Positions 7,105 to 19,330 of a stretch of DNA of 64,000 nucleotides are shown here, in pieces. The stretch's first letter is position 1; each line of letters starts with the position of its first letter. Source of the stretch: Kofleriaceae bacterium (GTDB lineage: Bacteria > Myxococcota_A > Polyangia > Haliangiales > Haliangiaceae); the NCBI GenBank assembly GCA_018057825.1, contig JAGPCY010000005.1:186001-250000 (forward strand), given 5' to 3'. The notes under the pieces are model-generated. The model made no database searches and was not told the origin of the DNA. It saw only the letters and a program-made list of their open reading frames with translations. A program made the position numbers and the translations under genes.

Positions 7105-9063
7105 ATGCGGGTCGTGGTCAGCCAGTTCGAGGGCATCGACGCCACGCCGGTCTTGCCGCTGGCCGCCGGCGTGCTGATCGCCACCGCCCGCGCCGATCCC
7201 GCGCTGGCCGGCCTCGAGCTGGGGATCGAGCTGGTGCGCCGGCCGATCGCCGCCGCGGTCGCGGCCTACGACCGCCCCGACGTCCTGGGCTTCGCGCTCT
7301 ACCCGTGGAACGCGACCTACGCGCTGACCGTCGCCGCCGCCGCCCGCGCGGCGCATCCCGGGGCGCTGATCGTCGCCGGTGGTCCGTCGGTGCCACGCCG
7401 GCCGGCGCAGGCCGAGGCCTTCCTGGCCGCCCACCCCGCGGTCGACGTCCTGGTCTTCGCCGAGGGCGAGCTGGCGTTTCGCGATCTGCTGCGGGCCCAT
7501 CGCGCCGGCCAGCCGTTCGACGACCTCGCCGGCCTGGCGTTTCGTCGCCACGGCCAGGTCGTGGTGACCGCGCCGCCGGTCCGCGTCCTCGACCTCGCGG
7601 CCACCGGCTCGCCGTTCCTCGACGGCACGTTCGACGCGCTGTGGGCCCGCCACCGCGAGCGCTTCGCGATGGCGCTCCTCGAGACCAACCGCGGCTGCCC
7701 GTTCTCGTGCACGTTCTGCGACTGGTCGCTGACCAAGAAGATCGTCGAGTACCCGCGGGCCCGCGTCGACGCCGAGCTGGCCTGGGTGGTCGATCACGGC
7801 CTCAGCCACGTCATGCTGGCCGACGCCAACTTCGGGATCCGCCCGCGCGATCTCGAGCTGGCGCGGGCCGTCGCCGGCCATCGCGCCCGCACCGGTCGGC
7901 CGACCAGCTTCTACTTCTACCTGACCAAGAACGATCACGCGCGCAACCTCGCGACCCTCGATATCCTCCACGGCGCCGGCATCGCCACCTGGGTCGGCCT
8001 CGCGGTGCAGGACTTCGATCCCGCGGTCCTGGCCGCGGTCGAGCGCGACAACATCCAGACCGCCGAGGCCGGCGCGCTGCGCGACCTGTGCGGCGCCCGC
8101 GGCATCCCGACCTACAACGAGCTGATCCTCGGCCTGCCCGAGCAGACCGCGTCATCGTTCCTCGCCACCCTGGCCGAGGCGACGCCGCCGTGGCCGCGCC
8201 ACGACTTCGTCCTGTTCCTGTGCCGACTGATCGACAACGCCGAGCTGGGCTCGCCAGCGTCGCGGGCGCGCCATGGCCTCATCACCCGGCGCTGTCAGTG
8301 GCTGGCCAGCGACGGGCGCGACGCGATCGTCGACGAGGTGCAGGAGGTGGTGGTCGGCACCCGCGACCTGCCGATCGCGGCCTGGCGCCAGGCCTACCGC
8401 GCCGGGTTCCTGACCGCCGCGCTCTACAACCTGCGGCTGGCCCGGGTGCTGCTCCACGCCGGCGAGGCCGCGGGCGCATCGCGGGTCGCGCTCCTGGGCG
8501 CCCTGGTCGACGCCCTGGCCGCGGCGCCGCCGGCCTCGGTCTACGGCGAGCTCTCGACGATCCTCGATCGCTACGCCGACGCCATCCTCGCCGAGGGGCC
8601 GCTGGTCCTGCCGGGCCCGGACGGCGGTCGCCTCGCGGTCGACGACGCCCTGGCCTGGGCGGCGCTGGCCCGCTACCCGGCGTTTCTCGAGGAGACCGCG
8701 GCGGCGCTCCGCGGCGTGATCGCGCCCGGCCCGCGCGCGCTCGCGATCCTGACCGAGGCGGTGCGCTACCAGGCGCTGATCACGCCGCGGCCCGGTGCGG
8801 CCGCCGCGATCACCAGCGAGCTGACCCATGACTGGCCGAGCTACCTGGCGGCCGGCGCGATCGGCGACGGTCCGCCGGCGCGGGCGACGGTGGTCACCTT
8901 CACGCCGCCGACCTACGCCGCGATCGATGACCTGGTCGCGTTCACGACGACCCACCTCGCGGTCGTTCGGACCCGGCTGGCGGTCGGCGAGGTGACGGCG
9001 CACCCGACCCGCGGCGGCCCGGTGCGCCCGCGGCCGCTCATGGTCCTGCCGGCCGGTGGGTGA
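7105..9063 (+). CDS. B12-binding-type radical SAM protein, large
   Basis: A 652-residue protein with an N-terminal B12-binding-like region (about 1-160, AGGPSVPRRP and FAEGELAFRDLL motifs) and a radical SAM core with Cys198, Cys202 and Cys205 in RGCPFSCTFC. The C-terminal 250 residues (about 400-652) have no recognised domain and may bind substrate. It is divergent from the dioxygenase/radical SAM pair across a gap of about 36 bp. It resembles oxidative radical SAM proteins of uncharacterised natural-product or lipid loci. The substrate is not predictable. The ATG start gives an N-terminal strand (MRVVVSQFEG) typical of the Rossmann domain. Confidence 0.85.
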   Translation: MRVVVSQFEGIDATPVLPLAAGVLIATARADPALAGLELGIELVRRPIAAAVAAYDRPDVLGFALYPWNATYALTVAAAARAAHPGALIVAGGPSVPRRPAQAEAFLAAHPAVDVLVFAEGELAFRDLLRAHRAGQPFDDLAGLAFRRHGQVVVTAPPVRVLDLAATGSPFLDGTFDALWARHRERFAMALLETNRGCPFSCTFCDWSLTKKIVEYPRARVDAELAWVVDHGLSHVMLADANFGIRPRDLELARAVAGHRARTGRPTSFYFYLTKNDHARNLATLDILHGAGIATWVGLAVQDFDPAVLAAVERDNIQTAEAGALRDLCGARGIPTYNELILGLPEQTASSFLATLAEATPPWPRHDFVLFLCRLIDNAELGSPASRARHGLITRRCQWLASDGRDAIVDEVQEVVVGTRDLPIAAWRQAYRAGFLTAALYNLRLARVLLHAGEAAGASRVALLGALVDALAAAPPASVYGELSTILDRYADAILAEGPLVLPGPDGGRLAVDDALAWAALARYPAFLEETAAALRGVIAPGPRALAILTEAVRYQALITPRPGAAAAITSELTHDWPSYLAAGAIGDGPPARATVVTFTPPTYAAIDDLVAFTTTHLAVVRTRLAVGEVTAHPTRGGPVRPRPLMVLPAGG

Positions 9064-9172
9064 TCGCCGCCCCGGCTCGACGGGCCATCGGGTCCGCCGC
9101 GACCCACGGACCCTCGCCGCGCCGCGCTGGCCGCGGTCGCGGGTCGGCCCGCGGCTTGCTCTCGCCTCCCGC

Positions 9173-10126
9173 ATGCATCGCCTCGCTGCCCTGATCCTCC
9201 TCGCCGCGGCCCTCGGCTGCGGCGGCAAGAAGTCCGACGACGCCAAGCCGGCCACCGAGCCGACCGCGGCCAAGCCGGTCGAGCCCGCGGCCAAGCCCGT
9301 CGAGCCGCCGCCGCCGCCGACCCCGGTGTACTCCCCCGAGACCGCCAAGGCCCTGGTCGCCGAGATGATCAAGTGCTCGAGCGACTACGGCTGCCAGGCT
9401 CTCGACACCCTGGTCGGCTTCGGCGCGCCCGCTGCTGCCGAGCTCCTGGCGTTGGCCGGCGACACCGCGGCGACCAAGGACGCGCGTGGGTTGGCGGCGG
9501 CGGCCTTGACCAAGCTCAAGGCCTCCGAGGCCGGGCCCAAGCTGGTCGAGATCGCCAACGCGATCGCTGACGATCGCCTGCTGCAGGGCGATCTCTACGA
9601 GGCGGCCGGCGCCTCCGGCGGCCAGGGGACGTTCGACGCTCTGATCGCCGAGTACGCCAAGGCCCGGGCGTCGTCCGACGACGATCGCGAGATCCCGCTG
9701 CGCCAGGGGCTCAAGGCCTTCCCGGCCCAGAGCGTGGCGTGGGCCAAGGACAACCTCCCGAAGGCGGCCAAAGACAACCAGGTGCCCGAGGCCGATCTGA
9801 TCACCGACAGCGCCACCGCCGCCGATCTCCCGGTGGTCGTCGAGCTCCTGGCCGCGGCCAAGGATCCGATGGCGCGGCATCGCCTGGCGGCCAAGGCGAT
9901 CGAGCTCGGCGACACCAGCCACTTCGGCGTGTTCGTCGCCGGCCTGTCGTCCAAGGACGAGTACGATCGCTCCGACGCCGCTAACTTCCTCGAGAACGTC
10001 GCCGACAAGGCCCCGGCCGAGCTCAAGGACAAGCTGATCGAGCTGCTCGAGGCGGGCAAGGCCGGCGATCGCGGCGGCCTGACCTCGATGGGCTACGACG
10101 GCGCGCTCAAGAAGCTGCGCCCGTAG
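9173..10126 (+). CDS. HEAT-like repeat lipoprotein
   Basis: A 317-residue predicted lipoprotein. The signal peptide ends in a lipobox with Cys16, then a Lys/Ala/Pro-rich linker (KPVEPAAKPVEPPPPP) to about residue 52. The rest is paired helices of HEAT/armadillo character (for example AAAELLALAGDTAATKDARG), so a scaffold or binding role at the envelope is likely. Two cysteines at about residues 68 and 74 could form a disulfide. No enzyme motif is present. It follows the radical SAM gene by 109 bp and is convergent with queE. A short GCGCC-TGA-GGCGC hairpin overlaps its stop. Confidence 0.75.
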   Translation: MHRLAALILLAAALGCGGKKSDDAKPATEPTAAKPVEPAAKPVEPPPPPTPVYSPETAKALVAEMIKCSSDYGCQALDTLVGFGAPAAAELLALAGDTAATKDARGLAAAALTKLKASEAGPKLVEIANAIADDRLLQGDLYEAAGASGGQGTFDALIAEYAKARASSDDDREIPLRQGLKAFPAQSVAWAKDNLPKAAKDNQVPEADLITDSATAADLPVVVELLAAAKDPMARHRLAAKAIELGDTSHFGVFVAGLSSKDEYDRSDAANFLENVADKAPAELKDKLIELLEAGKAGDRGGLTSMGYDGALKKLRP

Positions 10127-10154
10127 CGCCTGAGGCGCCCGAGGCGGGTCGCGC

Positions 10155-10802
10155 TCACGGGATCCCGAGGAGCTTGTGGGCCTGGAGCGACATCCGCCAC
10201 GGCGGGTGATCGCGGCAGTACGCGACGCACGCCGCGGTGGTGGCCGCGCGATCGGGGCCGTCCTTGGGCTGGAGGAAGAAGTGGCGGAAGTCGAGGCCGA
10301 GGAGCGCCGCGGGGTCGAGGGCCGGCCCGGCGTCGGCCTGCGGGTACACCAGCTTGAGCTCGTCGCCGGTGGTCACCACCAGGGGCGCGCCGGCCTTGGG
10401 CGACACGCACACCCAGTCGATGCCGTCGGGGATCGGCTGGGTGCCGTTGGTCTCGATCGCGATCGTCACCTCGCGCGCGGCCAGCGCAGCGATGAGCGGC
10501 GGGTCGAGCTGGAGCAGCGGCTCGCCGCCGGTGCACACCGCGTAGGGCCGGCCCGGCCGCGGGCCCCAGGCCGCGACCACCCGGTCCGCCAGCTCGGCGG
10601 CCGCGAAGCGCCCTCCGCCCGGGCCGTCGGTGCCGACGAAGTCGGTGTCGCACCACGCGGCGCAGCCGCCGGCGCCGCGCCCGCGATCGGCGGCGCGCCC
10701 GCTCCACAGGTTGCAGCCGGTGAAGCGCACGAAGACCGCGGCGCGGCCGGCCTGCGCGCCCTCGCCCTGCAAGGTCACGAACAGCTCCTTGACCGCGTAC
10801 AT
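10155..10802 (-). CDS. queE: 7-carboxy-7-deazaguanine synthase
   Basis: A 215-residue radical SAM enzyme that converts 6-carboxytetrahydropterin to 7-carboxy-7-deazaguanine in the queuosine (preQ0) pathway. Family signatures are LFVTLQGEG near the N-terminus, the Cys-rich insert starting CNLWSG, CDTDFVGTDGPGG, TGGEPLLQ, and ETNGT. The cluster cysteines lie at 30, 47 and 51, an unusual Cx16Cx3C spacing. The start ATG shares one base with the TetR gene's TGA (TGATG), so the two are translationally coupled. The other queuosine genes (queC, queD, queF) are not in the window. Confidence 0.88.
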   Translation of the reverse strand: MYAVKELFVTLQGEGAQAGRAAVFVRFTGCNLWSGRAADRGRGAGGCAAWCDTDFVGTDGPGGGRFAAAELADRVVAAWGPRPGRPYAVCTGGEPLLQLDPPLIAALAAREVTIAIETNGTQPIPDGIDWVCVSPKAGAPLVVTTGDELKLVYPQADAGPALDPAALLGLDFRHFFLQPKDGPDRAATTAACVAYCRDHPPWRMSLQAHKLLGIP

Positions 10803-11503
10803 CAGCCGCGCCCCGCGCTCGGCGCCGGCGCGGTCGGCGCCTCGAGGTAGCGCAACACCAGGAGCGCGGCGTGGCGCTGCACCGCCCGCGCGCGCTCGGG
10901 CGGCAGCGCGATCGACGCGTGGATCAGCGCCTCGACCGACTCGACGATCACCAGCGCCGCGGTCGCGACGTCGTCGATGCGGTGCTGATCGGTGCGCGCG
11001 CGCAGCAGGTTCTCGACCACCGACTTCGCCCGGCACATCGTCGCGCCCAGCACCGCCCGGGCCGCCGGGTGACTGGCGTGGGCGACCAGGGCGCGGTGGA
11101 GCTCGGGATCGACGTGGTGGGCGGCGAACAGCGCGTCGATCACCGCCGGCAGGGCCTCGGCGAACGGCCGGCCGATCGCGGCGGTGGCGTGATGCGTGAA
11201 GACCGCCCACATCTCGGCGTCGTGGCGCTCGAGGAGCGCCACCAGGAGCGCCGCCTTGTTGGGGAAGTACTGGTACAGCGAGCCGACGCTGACCCCGGCG
11301 ACCTCGGCGACTCGGTTGGTCGTCAGGTGGTCGTCGCCGTCGGTGCGGACCACCCGGGCGGCGGCGTCGAGGATCGCGGTCACCATCGCCTTCGAGCGGG
11401 CCTGGCGCGGCCGCTTGCGCCGGGTCGTCGCATCGTCGGGCCGGGCTGCCGGCGTGCGCCGCGCCGGGCGGGGCTCGGTCGCGACACGAGTGTTCGCTCG
11501 CAT
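10802..11503 (-). CDS. TetR family transcriptional regulator
   Basis: A 233-residue TetR-type repressor with a basic N-terminal tail (about 1-35), a helix-turn-helix at about 55-85 (LTTNRVAEVAGVSVGSLYQYF) and an all-helical ligand/dimerisation domain. It is translationally coupled to queE downstream and divergent from the Coq4-family gene. A perfect 8-bp inverted repeat lies in the intergenic region, and the half-site ATGCGAGC recurs at its own start codon and once more between, so autoregulation plus control of the divergent gene is likely. The ligand is unknown. Confidence 0.88.
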   Translation of the reverse strand: MRANTRVATEPRPARRTPAARPDDATTRRKRPRQARSKAMVTAILDAAARVVRTDGDDHLTTNRVAEVAGVSVGSLYQYFPNKAALLVALLERHDAEMWAVFTHHATAAIGRPFAEALPAVIDALFAAHHVDPELHRALVAHASHPAARAVLGATMCRAKSVVENLLRARTDQHRIDDVATAALVIVESVEALIHASIALPPERARAVQRHAALLVLRYLEAPTAPAPSAGRG

Positions 11504-11665
11504 TCGCGCAGGGTGACGGGCGCGCCGCCCCTCGTCAAGGTCGGATGCGAGCCAGGGGCGTAGGGCGCGTCGTGGTGGGCCCGGAGCCGGCCGAGGACCG
11601 CTGCGATCGCGCGGGGTTGTCGGTCCGCGCCGGGCGGCGCGGCGGCGGCGCAACGCGAGCTGACA

Positions 11666-11685
11666 ATGCGAGCTTTTGCTCGCAT
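11666..11685. promoter_or_regulatory. TetR-type operator palindrome
   Basis: A perfect inverted repeat ATGCGAGC-TTTT-GCTCGCAT, 10 bp before the ATG of the Coq4-family gene. The same half-site occurs at 11545-11552 and at the start codon of the divergent TetR gene. A weak CTGACA-N17-CATGTT promoter (11660-11688) would place the palindrome inside its spacer. A role as the TetR binding site is inferred. Confidence 0.6.
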
Positions 11686-11694
11686 GTTGTCGGT

Positions 11695-12360
11695 ATGCGC
11701 AACCCCCTCACCGCCGTCCGCCTCGCCCTCGCCGGTCTCCGCCTGGTCCGGGATCCCAACCGCCTGGAGCAGGCCATCGGCCTGGCCGACCGCCTGGGCG
11801 AGTCGCCGGCGTTCCTGCCGATCCTCGAGCACGTGCGGAGCCTGCCGGGAGGGCCAGCGGCCCTGGCCGACCGGCCCCGGGTCGCGATCGAGCTGCCGTA
11901 CCTGCGGACCCTCGCGCCCGGGACCTTCGGCCGGGCCACCGCTGACTTCCTCGACGCCCGCCGCCTCGACCCCGCCGATCTGCCGCACCGCCCGGCCAGC
12001 GACGAGCTCGGCTGGCTGCGCGCCCACCTGTTCGAGACCCACGACCTGTGGCACGTCGTCACCGGCTTCGACACCGACGTCGCCGGCGAGGCCGGCCTGC
12101 AGGCGTTCTACCTGGCGCAGTTCCCGGCCCGGCTGGCGTCCCTCTTGCTGGCGCTCATCGGCCTCAACACCTTCCTCTACGCCTTCGACGATCGCGACCG
12201 GCGCATGGACGCGATCGCCCACGGCTGGCGCCTCGGCCGGCAGGCCCGGCCGTTCCTGGCGGTGCGCTGGGCCGAGCTGTGGGAGCGGCCCCTGGCCCAG
12301 GTCCAGGCGGAGCTCGGCCTGCCGAGCGCGGCGGTGGCGCCGGTCGCGCGCGCGGCGTGA
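11695..12360 (+). CDS. Coq4-family protein
   Basis: A 221-residue member of the Coq4 family, required for ubiquinone synthesis in mitochondria and some bacteria. The zinc-ligand signature HDxxH-x11-E is exact: THDLWH followed by eleven residues and Glu. In eukaryotes Coq4 has been tied to C1 oxidative decarboxylation of coenzyme Q precursors; many bacterial members lie outside quinone loci, so the role here is open. The gene is divergent from a TetR gene and preceded by a likely operator. It is followed by a hexamer array and then the convergent enolase gene. Confidence 0.85.
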   Translation: MRNPLTAVRLALAGLRLVRDPNRLEQAIGLADRLGESPAFLPILEHVRSLPGGPAALADRPRVAIELPYLRTLAPGTFGRATADFLDARRLDPADLPHRPASDELGWLRAHLFETHDLWHVVTGFDTDVAGEAGLQAFYLAQFPARLASLLLALIGLNTFLYAFDDRDRRMDAIAHGWRLGRQARPFLAVRWAELWERPLAQVQAELGLPSAAVAPVARAA

Positions 12361-12372
12361 GGGGAGGGTAGG

Positions 12373-12522
12373 CGGAGGCGGAGACGGAGACGGAGACCGA
12401 GTCCGAACCCGAGTCCGAGACCGAGACCGAGTCCGAGACCGAGGCCGAGACCGAGGCCGAGGCCGAGACCGAGTCCGAGTCCGAGGCCGAGACGGAGGCC
12501 GAGTCCGAGACCGAGGTCGAGA
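12373..12522. repeat. hexamer array CSGAGN, 25 units
   Basis: Twenty-five uninterrupted hexamers of consensus CSGAGN on the plus strand fill the gap between the convergent Coq4-family and enolase genes, ending one base before the enolase stop codon. The last base varies as A, G or T but not C, apart from one variant unit ending AC. The unit contains no stop in any of the six frames. Confidence 0.95.
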
Positions 12523-12523
12523 G

Positions 12524-14363
<1,840 letters not shown>

Positions 14364-14367
<4 letters not shown>

Positions 14368-15671
14368 GCGAGCGCGAGCTCGGCGTCGCGCTCCTGGGCC
14401 TGGGCCACGTCGGCGCCGGCGTGGTCAAGCTCCTCGAGGACAACGCCGCGGCGATCGGCGCGCGCTTGGGCGGCCGGCTGGTGGTGCGGGCGATCGCGGT
14501 CCGCGAGCCGGTCGGCAAGAAGCGCCTGGTCGACGTCGATCCCGCGCTCCTCACCGCCGACGTCCACGCCGCGATCGACCGGCCCGACGTCGACATCGTG
14601 TGCGAGCTGATGGGCGGCGACGGCCTGGCCAAGGACGCGGTGATGGCGGCGATCGCCGCGGGCAAACACGTCGTCACCGCCAACAAGCTGCTCCTGGCCC
14701 GCCATGGCACCGAGGTGTTCGCCGCCGCCGAGCGCCACGGCGTGGACGTCTACTACGAGGCCGCGGTGTGCGGCGGCGTGCCGATCATCCGGGTCCTGCG
14801 CGAGGGCCTGGCCTCGGATCGGGTCACCCAGCTCCACGGCATCGTCAACGGCACGTCGAACTTCATCCTCACGACGATGGCCCGCGATGGCCGGGCCTTC
14901 GCCGACGCCCTGGCCGAGGCCCAGCGCCTGGGCTACGCCGAGGCCGACCCCAGCCTCGACGTCGGCGGTGGCGACGCCGCCCACAAGCTGGCGATCTTGT
15001 GCGGCCTGTGTTTCGGCGCCACCGTCGACGCTGACGCGATCCCGTGCGACTCGATCGCGGCGCTCGACCCGACCGACTTCGCCTACGCCGCCAAGTTCGG
15101 CTACGTCATCCGGCCCCTGGTGATCGGCCGCGATCATCCGACCGGCGTCGAGGCGCGAGTCCACCCGGCGCTGGTGCCGGCGCGCTGGCTCCTGGCCGAC
15201 GTCACCGGGGCCAAGAACGCGGTCTACGTCGAGAGCTACGCGCTCGGGCCGTCGATGTACTACGGCGCCGGCGCCGGCATGATGCCGACCGCGATGGCCG
15301 TGGTGAGCGATCTGATCGAGATCGGCCGCAACCTGCGGGCCCAGCTCACCGGCGTCGGGCCGACCCGTCGGCAGCGGGCCCTGGCGCCGCGGCCGCTCCT
15401 GCCCATGGCCGAGATCCGGTCGCGCTATTTCCTGCGCTTCTCGGTCGCCGATCGCCCGGGCGTCCTCGGCCAGCTCACCACGATCCTCGGCGCCCACGAC
15501 GTGTCGATCGAGCAGGTCGTGCAAGAGGCGCCCGGCGACGGCGCCGCGCCGGCCCAGGTCTTCGTCGTCACCCACGAGGCCCGCGAGGGCGACGTCGCCG
15601 CCGCCCTGGCCGGCATCGGCGCCCTGCCGGTGACCCTGGCGCCGCCGCGCCTGATCCGGATCGCCGCGTGA
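14364..15671 (+). CDS. hom: homoserine dehydrogenase with ACT domain
   Basis: A 435-residue NAD(P)-dependent enzyme reducing aspartate semialdehyde to homoserine, the branch point to threonine and methionine. It has the dinucleotide motif GLGHVGAGVV at 12-21, the conserved VVTANK, the GIVNGTSNFILT signature and the DPSLDVGGGDAAHK segment. The C-terminal 80 residues form an ACT domain (VADRPGVLGQLTTIL), usually a threonine feedback site. It starts inside the stop of the lipoprotein gene and its own stop overlaps the GTG of the thioesterase, so three genes are coupled. Confidence 0.95.
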
Positions 15672-16069
15672 TCGCCTCTCAGCGGGTCATCTTCGGCGAC
15701 ACCGACCAGATGGGGGTCGTGTACTACGCCAACTACCTGCGGTACTTCGAGGGCGCGCGCGCCGAGTACTGGCGGGCCCAGGGGCGCAGCTACCAGGACC
15801 TCACCGACCTCGGGGTCGCGCTGCCGGTGATCGAGGCCCACTGCCGCTACCGCAAGAGCGCGCGCTACGAGGACCTGCTCGCGATCGAGGTCGAGGTCAC
15901 CGAGCTGCGGGCGGCGTCATTGACGTTCGGCTACGTGGTCCGCCGCGACCGGGAGCTCATCGCCGACGGCTGGACCCGCCACGCGGTGATCGGCCCGACC
16001 GGCCGACCGCGGGCCTTGCCCGACGAGCTGCGCGCGCTCCTGCCGGTGCGGCCGTTGACCGCAGGCTGA
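15668..16069 (+). CDS. YbgC/FadM-type acyl-CoA thioesterase
   Basis: A 133-residue hotdog-fold thioesterase of the 4-hydroxybenzoyl-CoA thioesterase/YbgC group. The catalytic Asp lies in the signature GDTDQMGVVYYANYL, and RYRKSARYEDLL follows as expected. These enzymes release CoA from short- or medium-chain acyl thioesters; the substrate is not predictable. The GTG start overlaps the stop of homoserine dehydrogenase (GTGA), implying coupled translation. Confidence 0.88.
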   Translation: MIASQRVIFGDTDQMGVVYYANYLRYFEGARAEYWRAQGRSYQDLTDLGVALPVIEAHCRYRKSARYEDLLAIEVEVTELRAASLTFGYVVRRDRELIADGWTRHAVIGPTGRPRALPDELRALLPVRPLTAG

Positions 16070-16167
16070 GCGCGGGCCGAGCCCGCGCGACGACCGACGC
16101 GCGGACCGTCGCGCGCCGGCCCCAGGCGATTGCCTGGCCGGCGTCGCCCGTGGTCTAGTCGCAGGCG

Positions 16168-17163
16168 ATGAACGATCGCAACCTGGCCCTGGAAGTCGTT
16201 CGGATCACGGAGGCGGCGGCCCTGGCGTCGGCCCGGCTCATGGGCCGCGGCGATCGCAAGCTGGCCGATCACGTCGCGGTCGAGGCCATGCGCCGCGCCT
16301 TCGACACCATCGACATCCGCGGCACCGTGGTGATCGGCGAAGGCGAGCGCGACGAGGCGCCGATGCTGTACATCGGCGAGAAGGTCGGCGCCGGCTGGCT
16401 CGACAACGACGCCGACTCGCCGCGGGTCGACATCGCGGTCGATCCGCTCGAGGGCACGAACCTGTGCGCGACCGGCGCCCCCGACGCGATCAGCGTCATC
16501 GCGATCGCCGACGACGGCCAGTTCCTGAACGCGCCGGACACGTACATGCAGAAGATCGCGGTCGGCCCGGCGTGCCGCGGCCAGATCGATCTGCGCGAGT
16601 CGCCGACGTGGAACCTGCGCCGCATCGCCGCCGCCAAGGGGAAGCAGATCGAGGAGGTCACCGCGGTGATCCTCGATCGCGATCGCCACAGCGAGCTGAT
16701 CGCCGAGGTCCGGGCCGCCGGCGCCCGCATCCGCCTGATCGGCGACGGCGACGTCTCGGGCGCGGTCATGACCGCCAACAACGAGTCGGGCATCGACGTC
16801 TTGTTCGGCACCGGCGGCGCGCCCGAGGGGGTGATCGCGGCGGCGGCGCTGCGCTGCCTGGGTGGCGAGCTGCAGGGCCGGCTCAAGTTCCGCAGCGACG
16901 ACGAGCGGGCCCGCGCGGTGCGGATGGGGGTCAAGGCCGAGGACCACATCTACACCACCGAAGAGCTGGCCCAGGGCCACGTCATGTTCGCCGCCACCGG
17001 CGTGACCCAGGGCTACCTGCTCGACGGCGTGACCTTCACCGGCGGCGGGGCGACCACCCAGTCGATCGTGATGCGCTCGAAGTCGGGCACGGTCCGCCGC
17101 ATCCACGCCACCCATCGCTTCGACACCAAGCCGGCCTACTTCGCGGCCGGCGGCCAGAGCTGA
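16168..17163 (+). CDS. glpX: class II fructose-1,6-bisphosphatase
   Basis: A 331-residue GlpX-type phosphatase producing fructose 6-phosphate in gluconeogenesis. Family features are VIGEGERDEAPML, the metal-binding DPLEGTNLCATG, LIGDGDVSGAV, and FGTGGAPEGVIAAAAL. The length matches the family. The gene lies 98 bp after the thioesterase and is convergent with the kinase gene across a short GGGGCA-rich gap. No other gluconeogenic gene is adjacent, though enolase is 2.4 kb away on the other strand. Confidence 0.95.
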   Translation: MNDRNLALEVVRITEAAALASARLMGRGDRKLADHVAVEAMRRAFDTIDIRGTVVIGEGERDEAPMLYIGEKVGAGWLDNDADSPRVDIAVDPLEGTNLCATGAPDAISVIAIADDGQFLNAPDTYMQKIAVGPACRGQIDLRESPTWNLRRIAAAKGKQIEEVTAVILDRDRHSELIAEVRAAGARIRLIGDGDVSGAVMTANNESGIDVLFGTGGAPEGVIAAAALRCLGGELQGRLKFRSDDERARAVRMGVKAEDHIYTTEELAQGHVMFAATGVTQGYLLDGVTFTGGGATTQSIVMRSKSGTVRRIHATHRFDTKPAYFAAGGQS

Positions 17164-17215
17164 GCGGGGCGAGGCGGCGGAGCGGGGCAGGGGCAGGGGC
17201 AGAGCGGTCGATCGG

Positions 17216-19171
<1,956 letters not shown>

Positions 19172-19330
19172 GGTCTCCTCCAAAATGCCGGGTGCGACCG
19201 CCCGTGTGCAAGGCCCCGGGGGCAAGGCCTGGCCCCGGCCGTCGTGCGAGTGCCCACGACTGGTTGCACCCGCGATCGCCACCCGGAGGTCGCCGATCTG
19301 CTGGCCGGTGCCGCCCCGGCCGGTGCAATA

